In this document: positions 55,560 to 64,000 of the stretch, piece by piece | Position numbering within the stretch: position 1 is the first letter of the stretch | Layout: the number at the start of each line of letters is the position of its first letter | Source of the DNA: Brevibacterium iodinum ATCC 49514 | GTDB lineage: Bacteria; Actinomycetota; Actinomycetes; Actinomycetales; Brevibacteriaceae | Assembly (NCBI RefSeq): GCF_900169265.1 | Contig: NZ_FXYX01000001.1 | Coordinates: forward strand, 434,001-498,000 | Direction of reading: 5' to 3' | Length of the DNA: 64,000 nucleotides | Made by a program: the position numbers and the translations under genes | Notes under the pieces: generated by a model | What the model was told of the DNA's origin: nothing | The model's database searches: none | The model's input: only the letters and a program-made list of their open reading frames with translations

Positions 55560-57392
55560 ATGACTGTCCTCGACCATGATGTCGTCGCTGACCAGCTGAA
55601 GAACGCACCGACCGAGAACAAGTCAGTGCTCTCGTTCGTCAGCCGGATCGCTGCCCTGACCTCCCCGGACGACATCGTCTGGATCGATGGTTCCGACGCA
55701 CAGAAGAACGAGATCGCTGAGAAGCTCGTCGAGGCCGGCACCATCCAGCGCGTCAACGGCACCAAGGACTCCTACTACGCGGCCTCCGACCCCGAGGACG
55801 TCGCCCGCGTCGAGGGCCGGACTTACATCTGCTCCGAAGACGAGAAGGATGCCGGTCCACTCAACAACTGGGTCGCTCCCGCGGAGATGAAGGAGACGCT
55901 CAACGGTCTCTTCGAGGGTTCGATGCGCGGACGCACCATGTACGTCATCCCCTTCGTCATGGGCCACGCCGAGGCGGACCAGCCGATGTTCGGCATCGAG
56001 GTCACCGATTCGGCCTACGTCGTCCTCTCCATGCTCGTCATGGCTCGCTCGGGCAAGTACGCCCTCGATGCAATCGACGCCCAGGCCGCGAAATTCGTCG
56101 AGTGCGTCCACTCCGTCGGCGCTCCGCTGGAAGAGGGACAGGAAGACGTCGCCTGGCCCTGCAACACCACCAAGTACATCACCCACTTCCCCGAGGATCG
56201 CGCCATCTGGTCCTTCGGCTCCGGCTACGGCGGCAACGCGCTGCTGGGCAAGAAGTGCTACGCGCTGCGCATCGCCTCCGCGATCGCCCGGGACGAAGGC
56301 TGGCTGGCCGAGCACATGCTCATCCTCAAGCTGACGAACCCCGAAGGAGTCGTCAAGTACGTCGCCGCCGCATTCCCCTCGGCCTGCGGCAAGACGAACC
56401 TCGCCATGATCGAACCGACCATCCCCGGCTGGAAGGCCGAGACCCTCGGTGACGACATCGCATGGATGCGCTTCGGCGACGACGGCCAGCTCTACGCCGT
56501 CAACCCCGAATTCGGACTCTTCGGAGTCGCCCCGGGCACCGGTTACACCACGAACCCGACCGCGATGCGCGCGATCGAGGCCGGCGGCAACATCTTCACC
56601 AACGTCGCGCTGACCGACGACGGTGACGTGTGGTGGGAAGGCAAGACCGATGAGGCACCTGCCCACCTCACCGACTGGAGGGGCAACGACTGGACGCCTG
56701 AGTCCGACACCCCCGCCGCTCACCCGAACTCGCGTTTCTGCACCCCGATCGCAAACGTGCCGACCCTGGCTCCCGAGTGGACCAACCCGAACGGTGTGCC
56801 GATCTCGGCCATCCTCTTCGGCGGTCGCCGCAAGACCACGATGCCGCTCGTGACCGAGACCCAGGACTGGACCCATGGTGTGTTCATGGGTTCGGTGCTC
56901 TCGTCGGAGACCACCGCGGCTGCCACAGGTGCCGTCGGCGTCGTCCGCCGCGATCCCATGGCGATGCGTCCGTTCATCGGGTACAACGTCGGTGACTACC
57001 TGCAGCACTGGATCAACATCGGCAACACCGAGGGCGCCCAGCTGCCGAAGATCTTCTACGTCAACTGGTTCCGCCGCGACGACGACAACTCGTTCCTGTG
57101 GCCCGGATTCTCCGAGAACTCACGCGTTCTCAAGTGGGTCTTCGAACGCGTCACCGGCACCGCCGATGCTCAGGAATCACCGCTCGGTCTCACCCCGGTC
57201 GAAGGCGGCCTGGACACCGAAGGCCTCGACTTCACCGACGAGCAGCTGCGCAAGGCTCTCGCCATCAAGCCCGAAGAGTGGGAGACCGAGCTCGGCCTCA
57301 TCGAGGAATGGTACGCGGAGCTCGGCGATTCGGTCCCGGCCGAACTCCGCGCCGAGGTGGACAACCTCCGCCAGCGCCTCGGCCTCGCCTGA
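55560..57392 (+). CDS. pckG: Phosphoenolpyruvate carboxykinase (GTP)
   Basis: PckG converts oxaloacetate and GTP to phosphoenolpyruvate, GDP and CO2, the key step of gluconeogenesis. The 610-residue protein starts [17 protein letters not shown] at ATG 55560 after AGGAGACCACTC. The P-loop-like kinase-1a motif is [15 protein letters not shown], with [19 protein letters not shown] and the GTP-type [12 protein letters not shown]. Length and motifs fit the GTP-dependent family of actinobacteria. A 14-bp hairpin terminator follows. Confidence 0.96.
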   Translation: MTVLDHDVVADQLKNAPTENKSVLSFVSRIAALTSPDDIVWIDGSDAQKNEIAEKLVEAGTIQRVNGTKDSYYAASDPEDVARVEGRTYICSEDEKDAGPLNNWVAPAEMKETLNGLFEGSMRGRTMYVIPFVMGHAEADQPMFGIEVTDSAYVVLSMLVMARSGKYALDAIDAQAAKFVECVHSVGAPLEEGQEDVAWPCNTTKYITHFPEDRAIWSFGSGYGGNALLGKKCYALRIASAIARDEGWLAEHMLILKLTNPEGVVKYVAAAFPSACGKTNLAMIEPTIPGWKAETLGDDIAWMRFGDDGQLYAVNPEFGLFGVAPGTGYTTNPTAMRAIEAGGNIFTNVALTDDGDVWWEGKTDEAPAHLTDWRGNDWTPESDTPAAHPNSRFCTPIANVPTLAPEWTNPNGVPISAILFGGRRKTTMPLVTETQDWTHGVFMGSVLSSETTAAATGAVGVVRRDPMAMRPFIGYNVGDYLQHWINIGNTEGAQLPKIFYVNWFRRDDDNSFLWPGFSENSRVLKWVFERVTGTADAQESPLGLTPVEGGLDTEGLDFTDEQLRKALAIKPEEWETELGLIEEWYAELGDSVPAELRAEVDNLRQRLGLA

Positions 57393-57478
57393 GTCGTTTG
57401 GCTGAGCTGCAGGTTGCCTGAGCCCTCTGGCTGCTTCGCTAGGCTGATCTGCCGACGGACTGAGCCGCCCGTTCACCG

Positions 57479-57517
57479 ACGATCCCCCAACCGCCGCCGA
57501 GGTGGTTGGGGGATCGT
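57479..57517 (+). terminator. Hairpin after pckG
   Basis: ACGATCCCCCAACC (57479-57492) and its exact complement (57504-57517) form a 14-bp stem with an 11-nt loop. Confidence 0.75.
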
Positions 57518-57614
57518 CGTATTCCGTGACAGCTGGGAGGCCTGCACCCCTCACCTTTGGTGCCGACTGTCGCCGCTACTCCCAAGGCACGAACATAGGT
57601 ACCTGTTCACCACG

Positions 57615-57764
57615 GAGCATCCCTCACCGCCGCTGTCGCTGAGCACCGGTGGAAGCAAAACGTCGTCGCAGCGTCACAGTGCACCGTTGCAGTTGTATGC
57701 GCTGCAGCTAAGGGTGAGTGATGGCGTGCTAAATGGTGGACGTGACGCTACCGGTGCGTGATGG
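57615..57764. repeat. 150-bp intergenic element, copy A
   Basis: The element begins GAGCATCCCTCACCG and ends GGTGCGTGATGG. It shares about 138 of 150 positions with copy B without any gap. Ends are roughly inverted (CATCCCTCACC against CATCACGCACC). It contains two fully conserved blocks, about 46 nt and 34 nt. Confidence 0.8.
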
Positions 57765-57885
57765 ACCCCGCAAAAGTGCCGCGAATCCCACGAAATGCGA
57801 AGTGCACAAGCGGCATAGATCAGACGCAATGGTAGAAATTGCAGCTGACGGTGCGGAGTGCAGAACGTGTCATGCAGACGGTCTC

Positions 57886-58035
57886 GAGCATCCCTCAACG
57901 CTGCTGTCGCTGAGCACCGGTGGAAGCAAAACGTCGTCGCAGCGTCACGTTGTGCCGTTGCAGTTGTATGCGCTGCAGCTAAGGGTGAAGGATGGCGCGC
58001 TAAAGGGTGGACGTGACGCTGCCGGTGAGTGATGG
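57886..58035. repeat. 150-bp intergenic element, copy B
   Basis: This copy is in the same orientation as copy A, 271 bp downstream start to start. It ends GGTGAGTGATGG. Nearly all the differences from copy A would change an amino acid in the shared open frame, so the element is unlikely to be coding. Confidence 0.8.
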
Positions 58036-58097
58036 TCGCTCAAAGCGGCTGCCGACGGCAGGCAGTGGCCGACGGCAAGCGATCGCCGCCCGAGCCG

Positions 58098-58331
58098 TCA
58101 GGCGCCGTGGAGGGCCGGGACGATGAGGTAGACGCCGAGCAGCACGACTGCTCCGCAGATTCCGAAGACCGTCCAGTAGGCGACCGGCAGCCCTGCGTTG
58201 CTGCGGCCCTCGTCGACCCGGTCGAGATGTGTCGCGCGCATGCGCACGGCAACGGAGAACAGCGTGATGACGATGATGGCCGAGACCCATGTCGCGGCAG
58301 CCACGATGGCGAAGGAACTCCACTCGATCAT
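58098..58331 (-). CDS. Small membrane protein coupled to pit
   Basis: A 77-residue protein with two membrane helices (FAIVAAATWVSAIIVITLFS and WTVFGICGAVVLLGVYLIVP) joined by a charged cytoplasmic loop with RMRATHLDRVDEGRSNAG. The ATG overlaps the pit stop as ATGA. It may be a small accessory subunit of the transporter; this is inferred from coupling only. Confidence 0.75.
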   Translation of the reverse strand: MIEWSSFAIVAAATWVSAIIVITLFSVAVRMRATHLDRVDEGRSNAGLPVAYWTVFGICGAVVLLGVYLIVPALHGA

Positions 58332-59758
58332 TTCGCGTCTCCCTGATCGCTCGCATCTGCCCGACTCGCATCGGCTCCGGTGTTCGAGGCACGCCCCGAA
58401 TCGGCGCCGGACGCCGGTCCGGAGGTCGAGCCGGACGTCGATCCGGACGCCGACGATCCTGTCGTCGCCTCGGCGGGAACGGCCCCGTTCTTCTTGGCGT
58501 CACGGTGGGCGCGGCGCTTCTCTTTCGCCGCCTGCTTCTCTGCCCAGGCTTCGTAGCGAGCTTCCCGCTTCTGCTGAGCGCGCTTGCGGTTGCGGTCCTT
58601 GCGCAGCTTGCGCTTGCGGCCGCGGATGTTGACGGCTTCGCCGACGGTGTCGAAGTTCGAGATGTCCGTCTCCTGGACCCGGCGGGAGCTGAGGTAGATC
58701 CACAGCACCACGACGACGGCGATGACCGTGTCGATGACGACGCCGACCGTTCCCAAGTGAGCGATGCCGGCGGCGATCCCGCCGACGATCGCGGCGGCCG
58801 GAATCGTCAGCAGCCAACCGGAGGCGATCCGTCCGGCCGTCGACCACTGGACATCGGCACCTTTGCGGCCCAGTCCCGAACCGAGCACGGAACCGGAGGC
58901 GACCTGAGTCGTCGACAGAGCGAAGCCGAGGTGGGAGGAGGCGAGGATAGCCGCGGCCGTCGAGGTCTCGGCCGACAGTCCCTGAGCGGGCTTGACCGTC
59001 GTCAGCTTCGTGCCGAGGGTGTCGATGATGCGCCAACCGCCGACATAGGTGCCCAGCGCGATGGCCAGCGCACATGCGGTGATCACCCAGATATGCGGAC
59101 CGGTGCCGTGCTCTTGCAGGTTCGCGGAGACGAGCACGAGGGTGATGACGCCCATCGTCTTCTGCGCATCGTTCGTTCCGTGGGCGAGTGCCACCAGCGA
59201 GGACGAGAAGATCTGCCCGTACTTGAACGGTGCCCGGCGAGCGGTCTTGCCCTCCTCGTGGCGGCGAGTGATCGCGTAGGCGATCTTCGTGCACAGATAG
59301 GCGCTGAACCCTGCGATGAGCGGGGCGGCCAGAGCCGGGATGACGACCTTGGACAGGAACACTCCGTAGTCGACGGAGTTGAGTCCGGCACCGACGATGG
59401 CCGCACCGATGAGGCCGCCGAAGAGTGCGTGGGACGAGGAGGAAGGGAGGCCGAAGCGCCATGTCGCCATGTTCCAGATGATGGCGCCGATGAGGCCGGC
59501 GAGGATGAAGTCGGGAGTGATCTGGACTCCCCCGCCGCCTTCCTTGATGATGCCGCCCGAGATGGTCTTGGCCACCTCGGTGGAGAGGAAGGCACCGACG
59601 AGGTTGAGGATCGCGGCAAGCGTGACCGCCGTCTTCGGTCTGATGGCCCCGGTCGCGATCGGTGTGGCCATGGCATTGGCCGTATCGTGAAAGCCATTGG
59701 TGAAGTCGAAGAACAGTGCCAGTGCGATGACGAGCACGACGACGAAGATGATTTCCAC
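58328..59758 (-). CDS. pit: Pit-family inorganic phosphate transporter
   Basis: A 476-residue low-affinity phosphate permease. Both PiT signatures are canonical: FDFTNGFHDTANAMATPIAT and ALAHGTNDAQKTMGVITLVL. Ten or so helices are followed by a highly basic tail (KRKLRKDRNRKRAQQKREAR) and a Ser/Gly/Ala/Asp-rich end. The GTG at 59758 is chosen because AAGG lies seven bases upstream and homology begins there. A PHO-box-like set of repeats lies about 100-150 bp upstream. A small membrane protein gene follows. Confidence 0.92.
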   Translation of the reverse strand: MEIIFVVVLVIALALFFDFTNGFHDTANAMATPIATGAIRPKTAVTLAAILNLVGAFLSTEVAKTISGGIIKEGGGGVQITPDFILAGLIGAIIWNMATWRFGLPSSSSHALFGGLIGAAIVGAGLNSVDYGVFLSKVVIPALAAPLIAGFSAYLCTKIAYAITRRHEEGKTARRAPFKYGQIFSSSLVALAHGTNDAQKTMGVITLVLVSANLQEHGTGPHIWVITACALAIALGTYVGGWRIIDTLGTKLTTVKPAQGLSAETSTAAAILASSHLGFALSTTQVASGSVLGSGLGRKGADVQWSTAGRIASGWLLTIPAAAIVGGIAAGIAHLGTVGVVIDTVIAVVVVLWIYLSSRRVQETDISNFDTVGEAVNIRGRKRKLRKDRNRKRAQQKREARYEAWAEKQAAKEKRRAHRDAKKNGAVPAEATTGSSASGSTSGSTSGPASGADSGRASNTGADASRADASDQGDAK

Positions 59759-60087
59759 TAATCGACCTTGGGTGTAGACACTATTCGGACCGTGGATGAT
59801 GCAGCTGACGGCCAGCAATCACTATCCCGCAGAAGTCTACCCACAGATTCAACCGCTCTTCACCCGCAATTTGACCCTACTCCACCTCGTTCACCTTTTG
59901 TTCACTTTTGACGTGCGCAAACGGGCCCTGCCCGGCTGGGAGTGCAATAGCACTCACATTCCGAACGGGGCCCGAAACCAGCAGTCCCTCGCCGAGGCGG
60001 CTCCCCGCCTCACGCAGTCATCCGCGGAAATCGTGGCCTACCGACCCGCGGAATCTGCGACGGGACATCACCGAGGCGACACCTCCT
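59759..60087. other. Intergenic stretch between pit and the aminotransferase gene
   Basis: About 330 bases, including the candidate PHO box and one 11-mer copy at 59990-60000. No gene is supported. Confidence 0.55.
59858..59910. promoter_or_regulatory. Candidate PHO box upstream of pit
   Basis: GTTCACCTTTT (59889-59899) and GTTCACTTTT (59900-59909) are adjacent 11-nt direct repeats, preceded by CTTCACCC (59858-59865) and CTCCACC. The pattern matches the box before pstS, but here the repeats read on the strand opposite to the gene. Confidence 0.55.
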
Positions 60088-61518
60088 TCACGCGTGACGA
60101 ATCTGCTCCGTGACGTATCGATCCGCGACGTCGAGTGCCCGGTCGAGAGCGGCGAGTCCGAACCTGACGTCCTCATCCGGGGTGTTCAGCGGCGGCACGA
60201 CGTGGATTCGATTGAAGTTCGCAAACGGCAGCACGCCTTCGGCCTTGAGCGCTGCGATGACCTCGTTCATCTCCGGTGAGCTGCCGCCGTACGCCGCCAG
60301 CGGCTCCTTCGTCGTCCGGTCTTTCACGAGCTCGACGGCCCAGAAGGCTCCAAGCCCCCGCACGTCCCCGACCGAGGGGTGACGCTGCGCCATCTCCCGC
60401 AGAGCCGGGCCGATGATGTCCTCGCCGAGGCGGTCGGCGTTGGCGATCATCCCCTCGTCCTCCATGGCGGTGATCGTCGCGACCGCTGCGGCACAGGCGA
60501 GCGGATGTCCCGAGTAGGTCAGTCCGCCCGGGTAGGCCCGGTCGCGGAAGGTTTCGAAGATCGCCTCCGAGATGGCGACCCCGCCGAGTGGGACGTATCC
60601 GGAGTTCACGCCCTTGGCGAAGGTGATGAGATCCGGGGTGACGTCCCAGTGGTCGAGGGCGAACCAGCGACCGGTGCGACCGAAGCCGGCCATCACCTCA
60701 TCGGCGATGAAGACGATCCCGTACTTCGCCGTCAGCTCGCGCACGCCGGCGAGGTAGCCGGCCGGCGGGGCGTAGATCCCTGCGGTGCCCGGCACGGTCT
60801 CGAGGATGAGTGCGGCGATATTGCCGGGCCCTTCGAGGGTGATCATGTCCTCGAGGTGGGCCAGCGCCCGCTGCGTCTCCTCGGCCTCGGACGTCGAGTT
60901 GAAGTACGACCGATAAGGGTAGGCGGGCATGAAGTGGACGATGCCCTCAGCGGAGCAGTCGTTGGCGAACCGGCGCGGGTCGCCGGTGACGTTGACGGCC
61001 AGCTGCGTGCCGCCGTGGTAGCTGCGGTAGGCCGAAAGCACCTTCGTCCGCCCCGTGTGCAGCCGAGCCATCCGGATCGCGTGCTCGTTGGCGTCGGCTC
61101 CCCCGTTCGTGAAGAACACGTGGTCGAGGTCGCCCGGGGTGCGTTCGGCGATGAGTCGGGCCGCCTCGGAGCGGGCGTCGTTGACGTGCTGCGGCGCGAT
61201 CGTGCACAGCCGGCCCGCCTGCTCCTGGATGGCCGCGACGACGGCCGGGTGCTGGTGGCCGATATTGGTGTTGACCAACTGCGATGACATGTCGAGCAGC
61301 TTTCGGCCCTCACCGTCCCAGACATAGGAGCCTTCGGCGTCGATGACCGTCATCGGGTCGAACGGTCCCTGTGCCTGCCAGGAGTGGAAGACGTGCGCCC
61401 GGTCGACTTCGTGGGCACGTCGCCCGGCCTCGATCTGCTGCGCATCGATCCGATCAGCGCCCGAGCGATCAGCGTCAAGGTGCGATTCGGTGAGCTGGGA
61501 ATCCGCGGTGGTGGTCAT
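60088..61518 (-). CDS. Class III (omega) aminotransferase
   Basis: A 476-residue PLP enzyme of fold type I, aspartate aminotransferase superfamily class III. The family features are VFFTNGGADANEHAIRMARL, YHGGTQLAVNVTGD, the PLP-contact Asp in GIVFIADEVMAGFGRTGRWF and the PLP Lys in LITFAKGVNSGYVPLGG. It lies 80 bp downstream of mmsA in the same direction. That pairing suggests catabolism of beta-alanine or a similar omega-amino acid to a semialdehyde that MmsA oxidises. Exact substrate is not fixed. Confidence 0.88.
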   Translation of the reverse strand: MTTTADSQLTESHLDADRSGADRIDAQQIEAGRRAHEVDRAHVFHSWQAQGPFDPMTVIDAEGSYVWDGEGRKLLDMSSQLVNTNIGHQHPAVVAAIQEQAGRLCTIAPQHVNDARSEAARLIAERTPGDLDHVFFTNGGADANEHAIRMARLHTGRTKVLSAYRSYHGGTQLAVNVTGDPRRFANDCSAEGIVHFMPAYPYRSYFNSTSEAEETQRALAHLEDMITLEGPGNIAALILETVPGTAGIYAPPAGYLAGVRELTAKYGIVFIADEVMAGFGRTGRWFALDHWDVTPDLITFAKGVNSGYVPLGGVAISEAIFETFRDRAYPGGLTYSGHPLACAAAVATITAMEDEGMIANADRLGEDIIGPALREMAQRHPSVGDVRGLGAFWAVELVKDRTTKEPLAAYGGSSPEMNEVIAALKAEGVLPFANFNRIHVVPPLNTPDEDVRFGLAALDRALDVADRYVTEQIRHA

Positions 61519-61599
61519 GTCAGGGCTCCTTCGCCGAGGTGGTTCGTCGTTGCATGGGCGTCCGCCCCCTGGTCGGGGTGGACGTCCGTGGTGGTCTGT

Positions 61600-63084
61600 T
61601 CAGTCGTTGGTCGGGAAGCCGAGGTTGAGTCCGCCGTGGCTGGGATCGAGCCAGCGGGAGGTGACGACCTTCCCACGGGTGAAGAAGTGGACGCCTTCGT
61701 CGCCGTAGGCGTGGGTGTCGCCGAACAGCGAGTTCTTCCACCCGCCGAAGGAGTAGTAGCCCACGGGCACGGGGATCGGGACGTTGATGCCGACCATGCC
61801 GACCTCAACTTCGTTCTCGTAGCGGCGGGCCGCTCCCCCGTCGTTGGTGAAGATCGCGGTGCCGTTGCCGTACGGGTTGGCGTTGATGAGGTCGAGGCCC
61901 TCGTCGTAGCCGGGGACGCGGACGACGCAGAGCACGGGGCCGAAGATCTCATCGGTGTAGATCGACATGTCCGTGGTCACGTCGTCGAACAGAGTCGGGT
62001 TGAGGAAGAACCCGTCGGCCGGGACGTTCTCCCGACCGTCGAGGACGACCGTCGCCCCCGCCTCGGCGCCGGCATCGATGTAGCCTGCGACCTTGTCGCG
62101 GTGGGCGGCGGTGACGAGCGGTCCCATGTCCGGCTCGGTCGCGCCGTCGCCCACGCGCAGGGTCGTGGTGCGTTCGGCGATATTCGCCACGAGCTCCTCG
62201 GCGATGGAGTCGACGGCGACGACCACGGAGATCGCCATGCAGCGCTCACCGGCTGCCCCGTAGCCGGCGTTGACGGCGGCGTCGGCGGCGAGGTCGAGGT
62301 CCGCGTCGGGCAGGACGAGCATGTGGTTCTTCGCTCCGCCGAAAGCCTGGACGCGTTTGCCGGCGGCCGTGCCGTTCTCGTAGACGTATTTTGCGATCGG
62401 GGTCGATCCGACGAAGGACACCGAGGCGACGTCGGGGCTCTCAAGGATCGTGTCGACGGCTTCCTTGTCGCCGTGGACGACGTTGAACACGCCGTCGGGC
62501 AGGCCCGCTTCCTTCCACAGCTCGGCGAGCCAGTTCGCGGCCGTCGGGTCCTTCTCGGAGGGCTTGAGCACGACGGTGTTGCCGGTCGCGATGGCGACGG
62601 GGAAGAACCACATCGGGACCATGGCCGGGAAGTTGAAGGGCGAGATGATCGCGGCGACGCCGATCGGCTGACGCAGGGAGTGTACGTCGAGTTTCGTCGA
62701 CGCGTTCTCCGTATGACCGCCTCTCAGGTGGCCGGCGATGCCGCACGCGAATTCGACGACCTCCTGCCCGCGGGCGACCTCGCCGAGGGCGTCGGAGAGG
62801 ACCTTGCCGTGTTCGGCGGTGATGATCTCCGCGAGCTCCTGCTTACGGGCGTTGAGCAGCTCGCGGAAGGAGAAGAGGATGGACGTCCGCCGTGACAGCG
62901 AGGTGTCGCGCCAGGCGGGGAAGGCGGCCGAGGCCGCGGCGATCGCCGATTCCACGGTCGCCTTCGATCCCAGGGCCACCTGGCCGCTGACGACTCCGGT
63001 GGCGGGGTTCGTGATGTCGCCGAGGCGGGTGTCGGTGTCCGCGGTGACGGTCTGTCCGTTGATCCAATGGGTCAGCGTTGCCAT
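61600..63084 (-). CDS. mmsA: CoA-acylating methylmalonate/malonate semialdehyde dehydrogenase
   Basis: A 494-residue aldehyde dehydrogenase. The MmsA group is recognised by IISPFNFPAMVPMWFFPVAI, the AFGGAKNHMLVLPDAD segment and the catalytic cysteine in AGERCMAISVVVAV. It oxidises methylmalonate or malonate semialdehyde to propionyl- or acetyl-CoA. The ATG at 63084 follows AAGGA at seven bases; the longer frame to 63228 is not supported. It is divergent from a PucR-type regulator. Confidence 0.92.
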   Translation of the reverse strand: MATLTHWINGQTVTADTDTRLGDITNPATGVVSGQVALGSKATVESAIAAASAAFPAWRDTSLSRRTSILFSFRELLNARKQELAEIITAEHGKVLSDALGEVARGQEVVEFACGIAGHLRGGHTENASTKLDVHSLRQPIGVAAIISPFNFPAMVPMWFFPVAIATGNTVVLKPSEKDPTAANWLAELWKEAGLPDGVFNVVHGDKEAVDTILESPDVASVSFVGSTPIAKYVYENGTAAGKRVQAFGGAKNHMLVLPDADLDLAADAAVNAGYGAAGERCMAISVVVAVDSIAEELVANIAERTTTLRVGDGATEPDMGPLVTAAHRDKVAGYIDAGAEAGATVVLDGRENVPADGFFLNPTLFDDVTTDMSIYTDEIFGPVLCVVRVPGYDEGLDLINANPYGNGTAIFTNDGGAARRYENEVEVGMVGINVPIPVPVGYYSFGGWKNSLFGDTHAYGDEGVHFFTRGKVVTSRWLDPSHGGLNLGFPTND

Positions 63085-63197
63085 GAAGGGTCCTTCTGCG
63101 TCGTCGGTGCGTCGGTTGAGTCCATCCTCGGTCCGCCCTGCCGATCTCGGAAGTGTCAGGGTGTCAGAATCTTCGCCCTCGGCTTTACACTGTGTCA

Positions 63198-64000
63198 ATG
63201 AACACTGCACGGGAGTCGAGCGGGGCATCGCTGAGCATCGCCGGTCTGCTCGAGTTCGAGGAGATCAAGGCTGCAGAGCCTGCGGTGCTTGCCGGCGAAG
63301 CAGTCCTCGACCGGGCGATCCGCTGGGTCCACATCGCCGATTCCGAGCATGTCGAGCGCTTCCTCGAAGGTGGGGAGCTCGTGCTCACCACGGCCACGAC
63401 CTTTCGCCACCGCCCCGAGGCGATGTCAGAGTTCCTCGACCAGCTCGAGCGGGCGGCAGCGGCGGGCGCGATCATCGAACTCGTCGACGAGGACTCGGCC
63501 TTCGACGACGCGGCGGGCACGGTCGTGCAGGAGGCCGCTTCGGCGAGAGAGCTGCCCGTCGTGGTGCTCCCGCACCGAGTCAAGTTCGTGAAGATCACGG
63601 AGTTTGCCCATCGACGTCTCCTCGCGCAGCAGATCTCGCGGCTCGAACATGCCCGAGAGATCCACGAGACGTACACACAGCTGAGCCTCGATCGAGCCGA
63701 GGCACAGACGATCGTCGATCGTACGGCCGAGCTCTTGGGCACGGCGGTGGTCCTCGAGGATGTGTCCCATCGGGTTCTCGCCCATTCCGGCCGCGGTTCG
63801 CAGGCTCTCGCGCAGAAGCAGAAGTGGGTCGACCTCGTCAGCGGTGCGAGTACGACACCCGGCGGTCACGCGCCGTCGCAGTGGCGGCAGACGCCGGTGG
63901 GGCTGCGCTCTCGCCGGTGGGGCCGGCTCGTCGTGCCCGGCGCCGTCGAGTCCGTCGCCGATCTCGAGCAGGTCATCGAACGCGCGGGTGAAGCCCTGAC
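63198..64000 (+). CDS. PucR-family regulator, C-terminus cut by window edge
   Basis: The frame opens MNTARESSGASLSIAGLLEF at ATG 63198 and stays open to base 64000 (267 residues seen). Residues about 15-135 match the PucR N-terminal domain: VLDRAIRWVHIADSEHVERF followed by LEGGELVLTTATTF and ELPVVVLPHRVKFVKITEF. The expected C-terminal helix-turn-helix lies beyond the window. It is divergent from mmsA and the aminotransferase, so it likely regulates them. Confidence 0.82.
   Translation, partial: MNTARESSGASLSIAGLLEFEEIKAAEPAVLAGEAVLDRAIRWVHIADSEHVERFLEGGELVLTTATTFRHRPEAMSEFLDQLERAAAAGAIIELVDEDSAFDDAAGTVVQEAASARELPVVVLPHRVKFVKITEFAHRRLLAQQISRLEHAREIHETYTQLSLDRAEAQTIVDRTAELLGTAVVLEDVSHRVLAHSGRGSQALAQKQKWVDLVSGASTTPGGHAPSQWRQTPVGLRSRRWGRLVVPGAVESVADLEQVIERAGEAL

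Larger units (their letters stand above)
57518..58097. other. Intergenic region carrying the duplicated 150-bp element
   Basis: About 580 bases between the pckG terminator and the small membrane protein gene. Two 150-nt copies occupy more than half of it. The 121-nt spacer between them (57765-57885) and the flanks show no gene or clear structure. Confidence 0.6.

Noticed and set aside
57414..58032. Open frames through both 150-bp copies as a paired gene family
   Set aside because: Nearly all the differences between the copies change an amino acid and there is no ribosome site, so no coding selection is visible.

Overview
The window is chromosomal DNA of a high-GC actinobacterium. Mycothiol synthase, a GlnR-like regulator, GTP-dependent PEP carboxykinase, a Streptomyces-like ppk-mutT-pstSCAB order and C-plus-G-rich third codon positions all point there. 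The overall gene set looks most like Micrococcales, probably Brevibacterium, but that genus call is an impression and not a proof. There are two tRNA genes (Lys-TTT, Arg-ACG), no rRNA, no CRISPR array and no recognisable insertion sequence or prophage.

Layout. 1-16 kb is a phosphate block: an edge membrane protein, glnR-like regulator, mshD, ppk, a NUDIX/phosphatase protein, pstS-pstC-pstA-pstB behind a candidate PHO box, then an HxlR regulator, a reductase-like protein, a DUF4383 protein, a pit transporter with its DUF47 partner and two hypothetical genes. 16.6-19.4 kb holds tRNA-Lys and a run of decayed genes (RDD protein, O-methyltransferase stub, GNAT, FAD oxidoreductase) around an intact pspC. 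19.5-29.4 kb has a membrane glycosyltransferase, a GNAT, and a cell-wall sugar recycling cluster (GntR, anmK, sodium symporter, murQ, BadF-type sugar kinase) beside a GntP permease. 29.5-31.9 kb has a pterin dehydratase, an aldo/keto reductase and a DedA-like protein. 32-37.6 kb is a quinate/shikimate cluster (aroE, aroQ, IclR regulator, MHS transporter, QsuB-type dehydratase) in which the transporter carries a nonsense codon and the dehydratase a frameshift. 37.6-51 kb mixes gap, a GlxA-type regulator, an AhpD-like protein, an MMPL exporter with a two-component system, a nicotinamidase-like protein, DoxX, a CPBP protease and an amino-acid permease. 51-57.4 kb has a broken GNAT, argG, a broken AlkD-like gene, tRNA-Arg and pckG. 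57.5-60 kb has a duplicated 150-bp intergenic element and a second pit operon with its own candidate PHO box. The window ends with a class III aminotransferase, mmsA and a divergent PucR-type regulator.

How the parts work together. Three phosphate uptake systems (Pst and two Pit) plus polyphosphate kinase make phosphate acquisition the main theme. PHO-box-like direct repeats in front of both pst and one pit suggest common control. The GntR cluster should convert anhydroMurNAc and MurNAc to GlcNAc-6-phosphate, with an unassigned sodium symporter as a candidate importer.

Unusual features. At least seven genes are broken, and all the in-frame stops are one C-to-T or G-to-A transition away from a plausible sense codon. 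The intergenic regions carry several long perfect inverted repeats, a pair of 58-nt stem-conserved elements, a branched RNA-like structure before the DUF47-pit operon, a duplicated 150-bp element, and an 11-mer (CCGCCTCGGCG or its complement) that occurs about 29 times.
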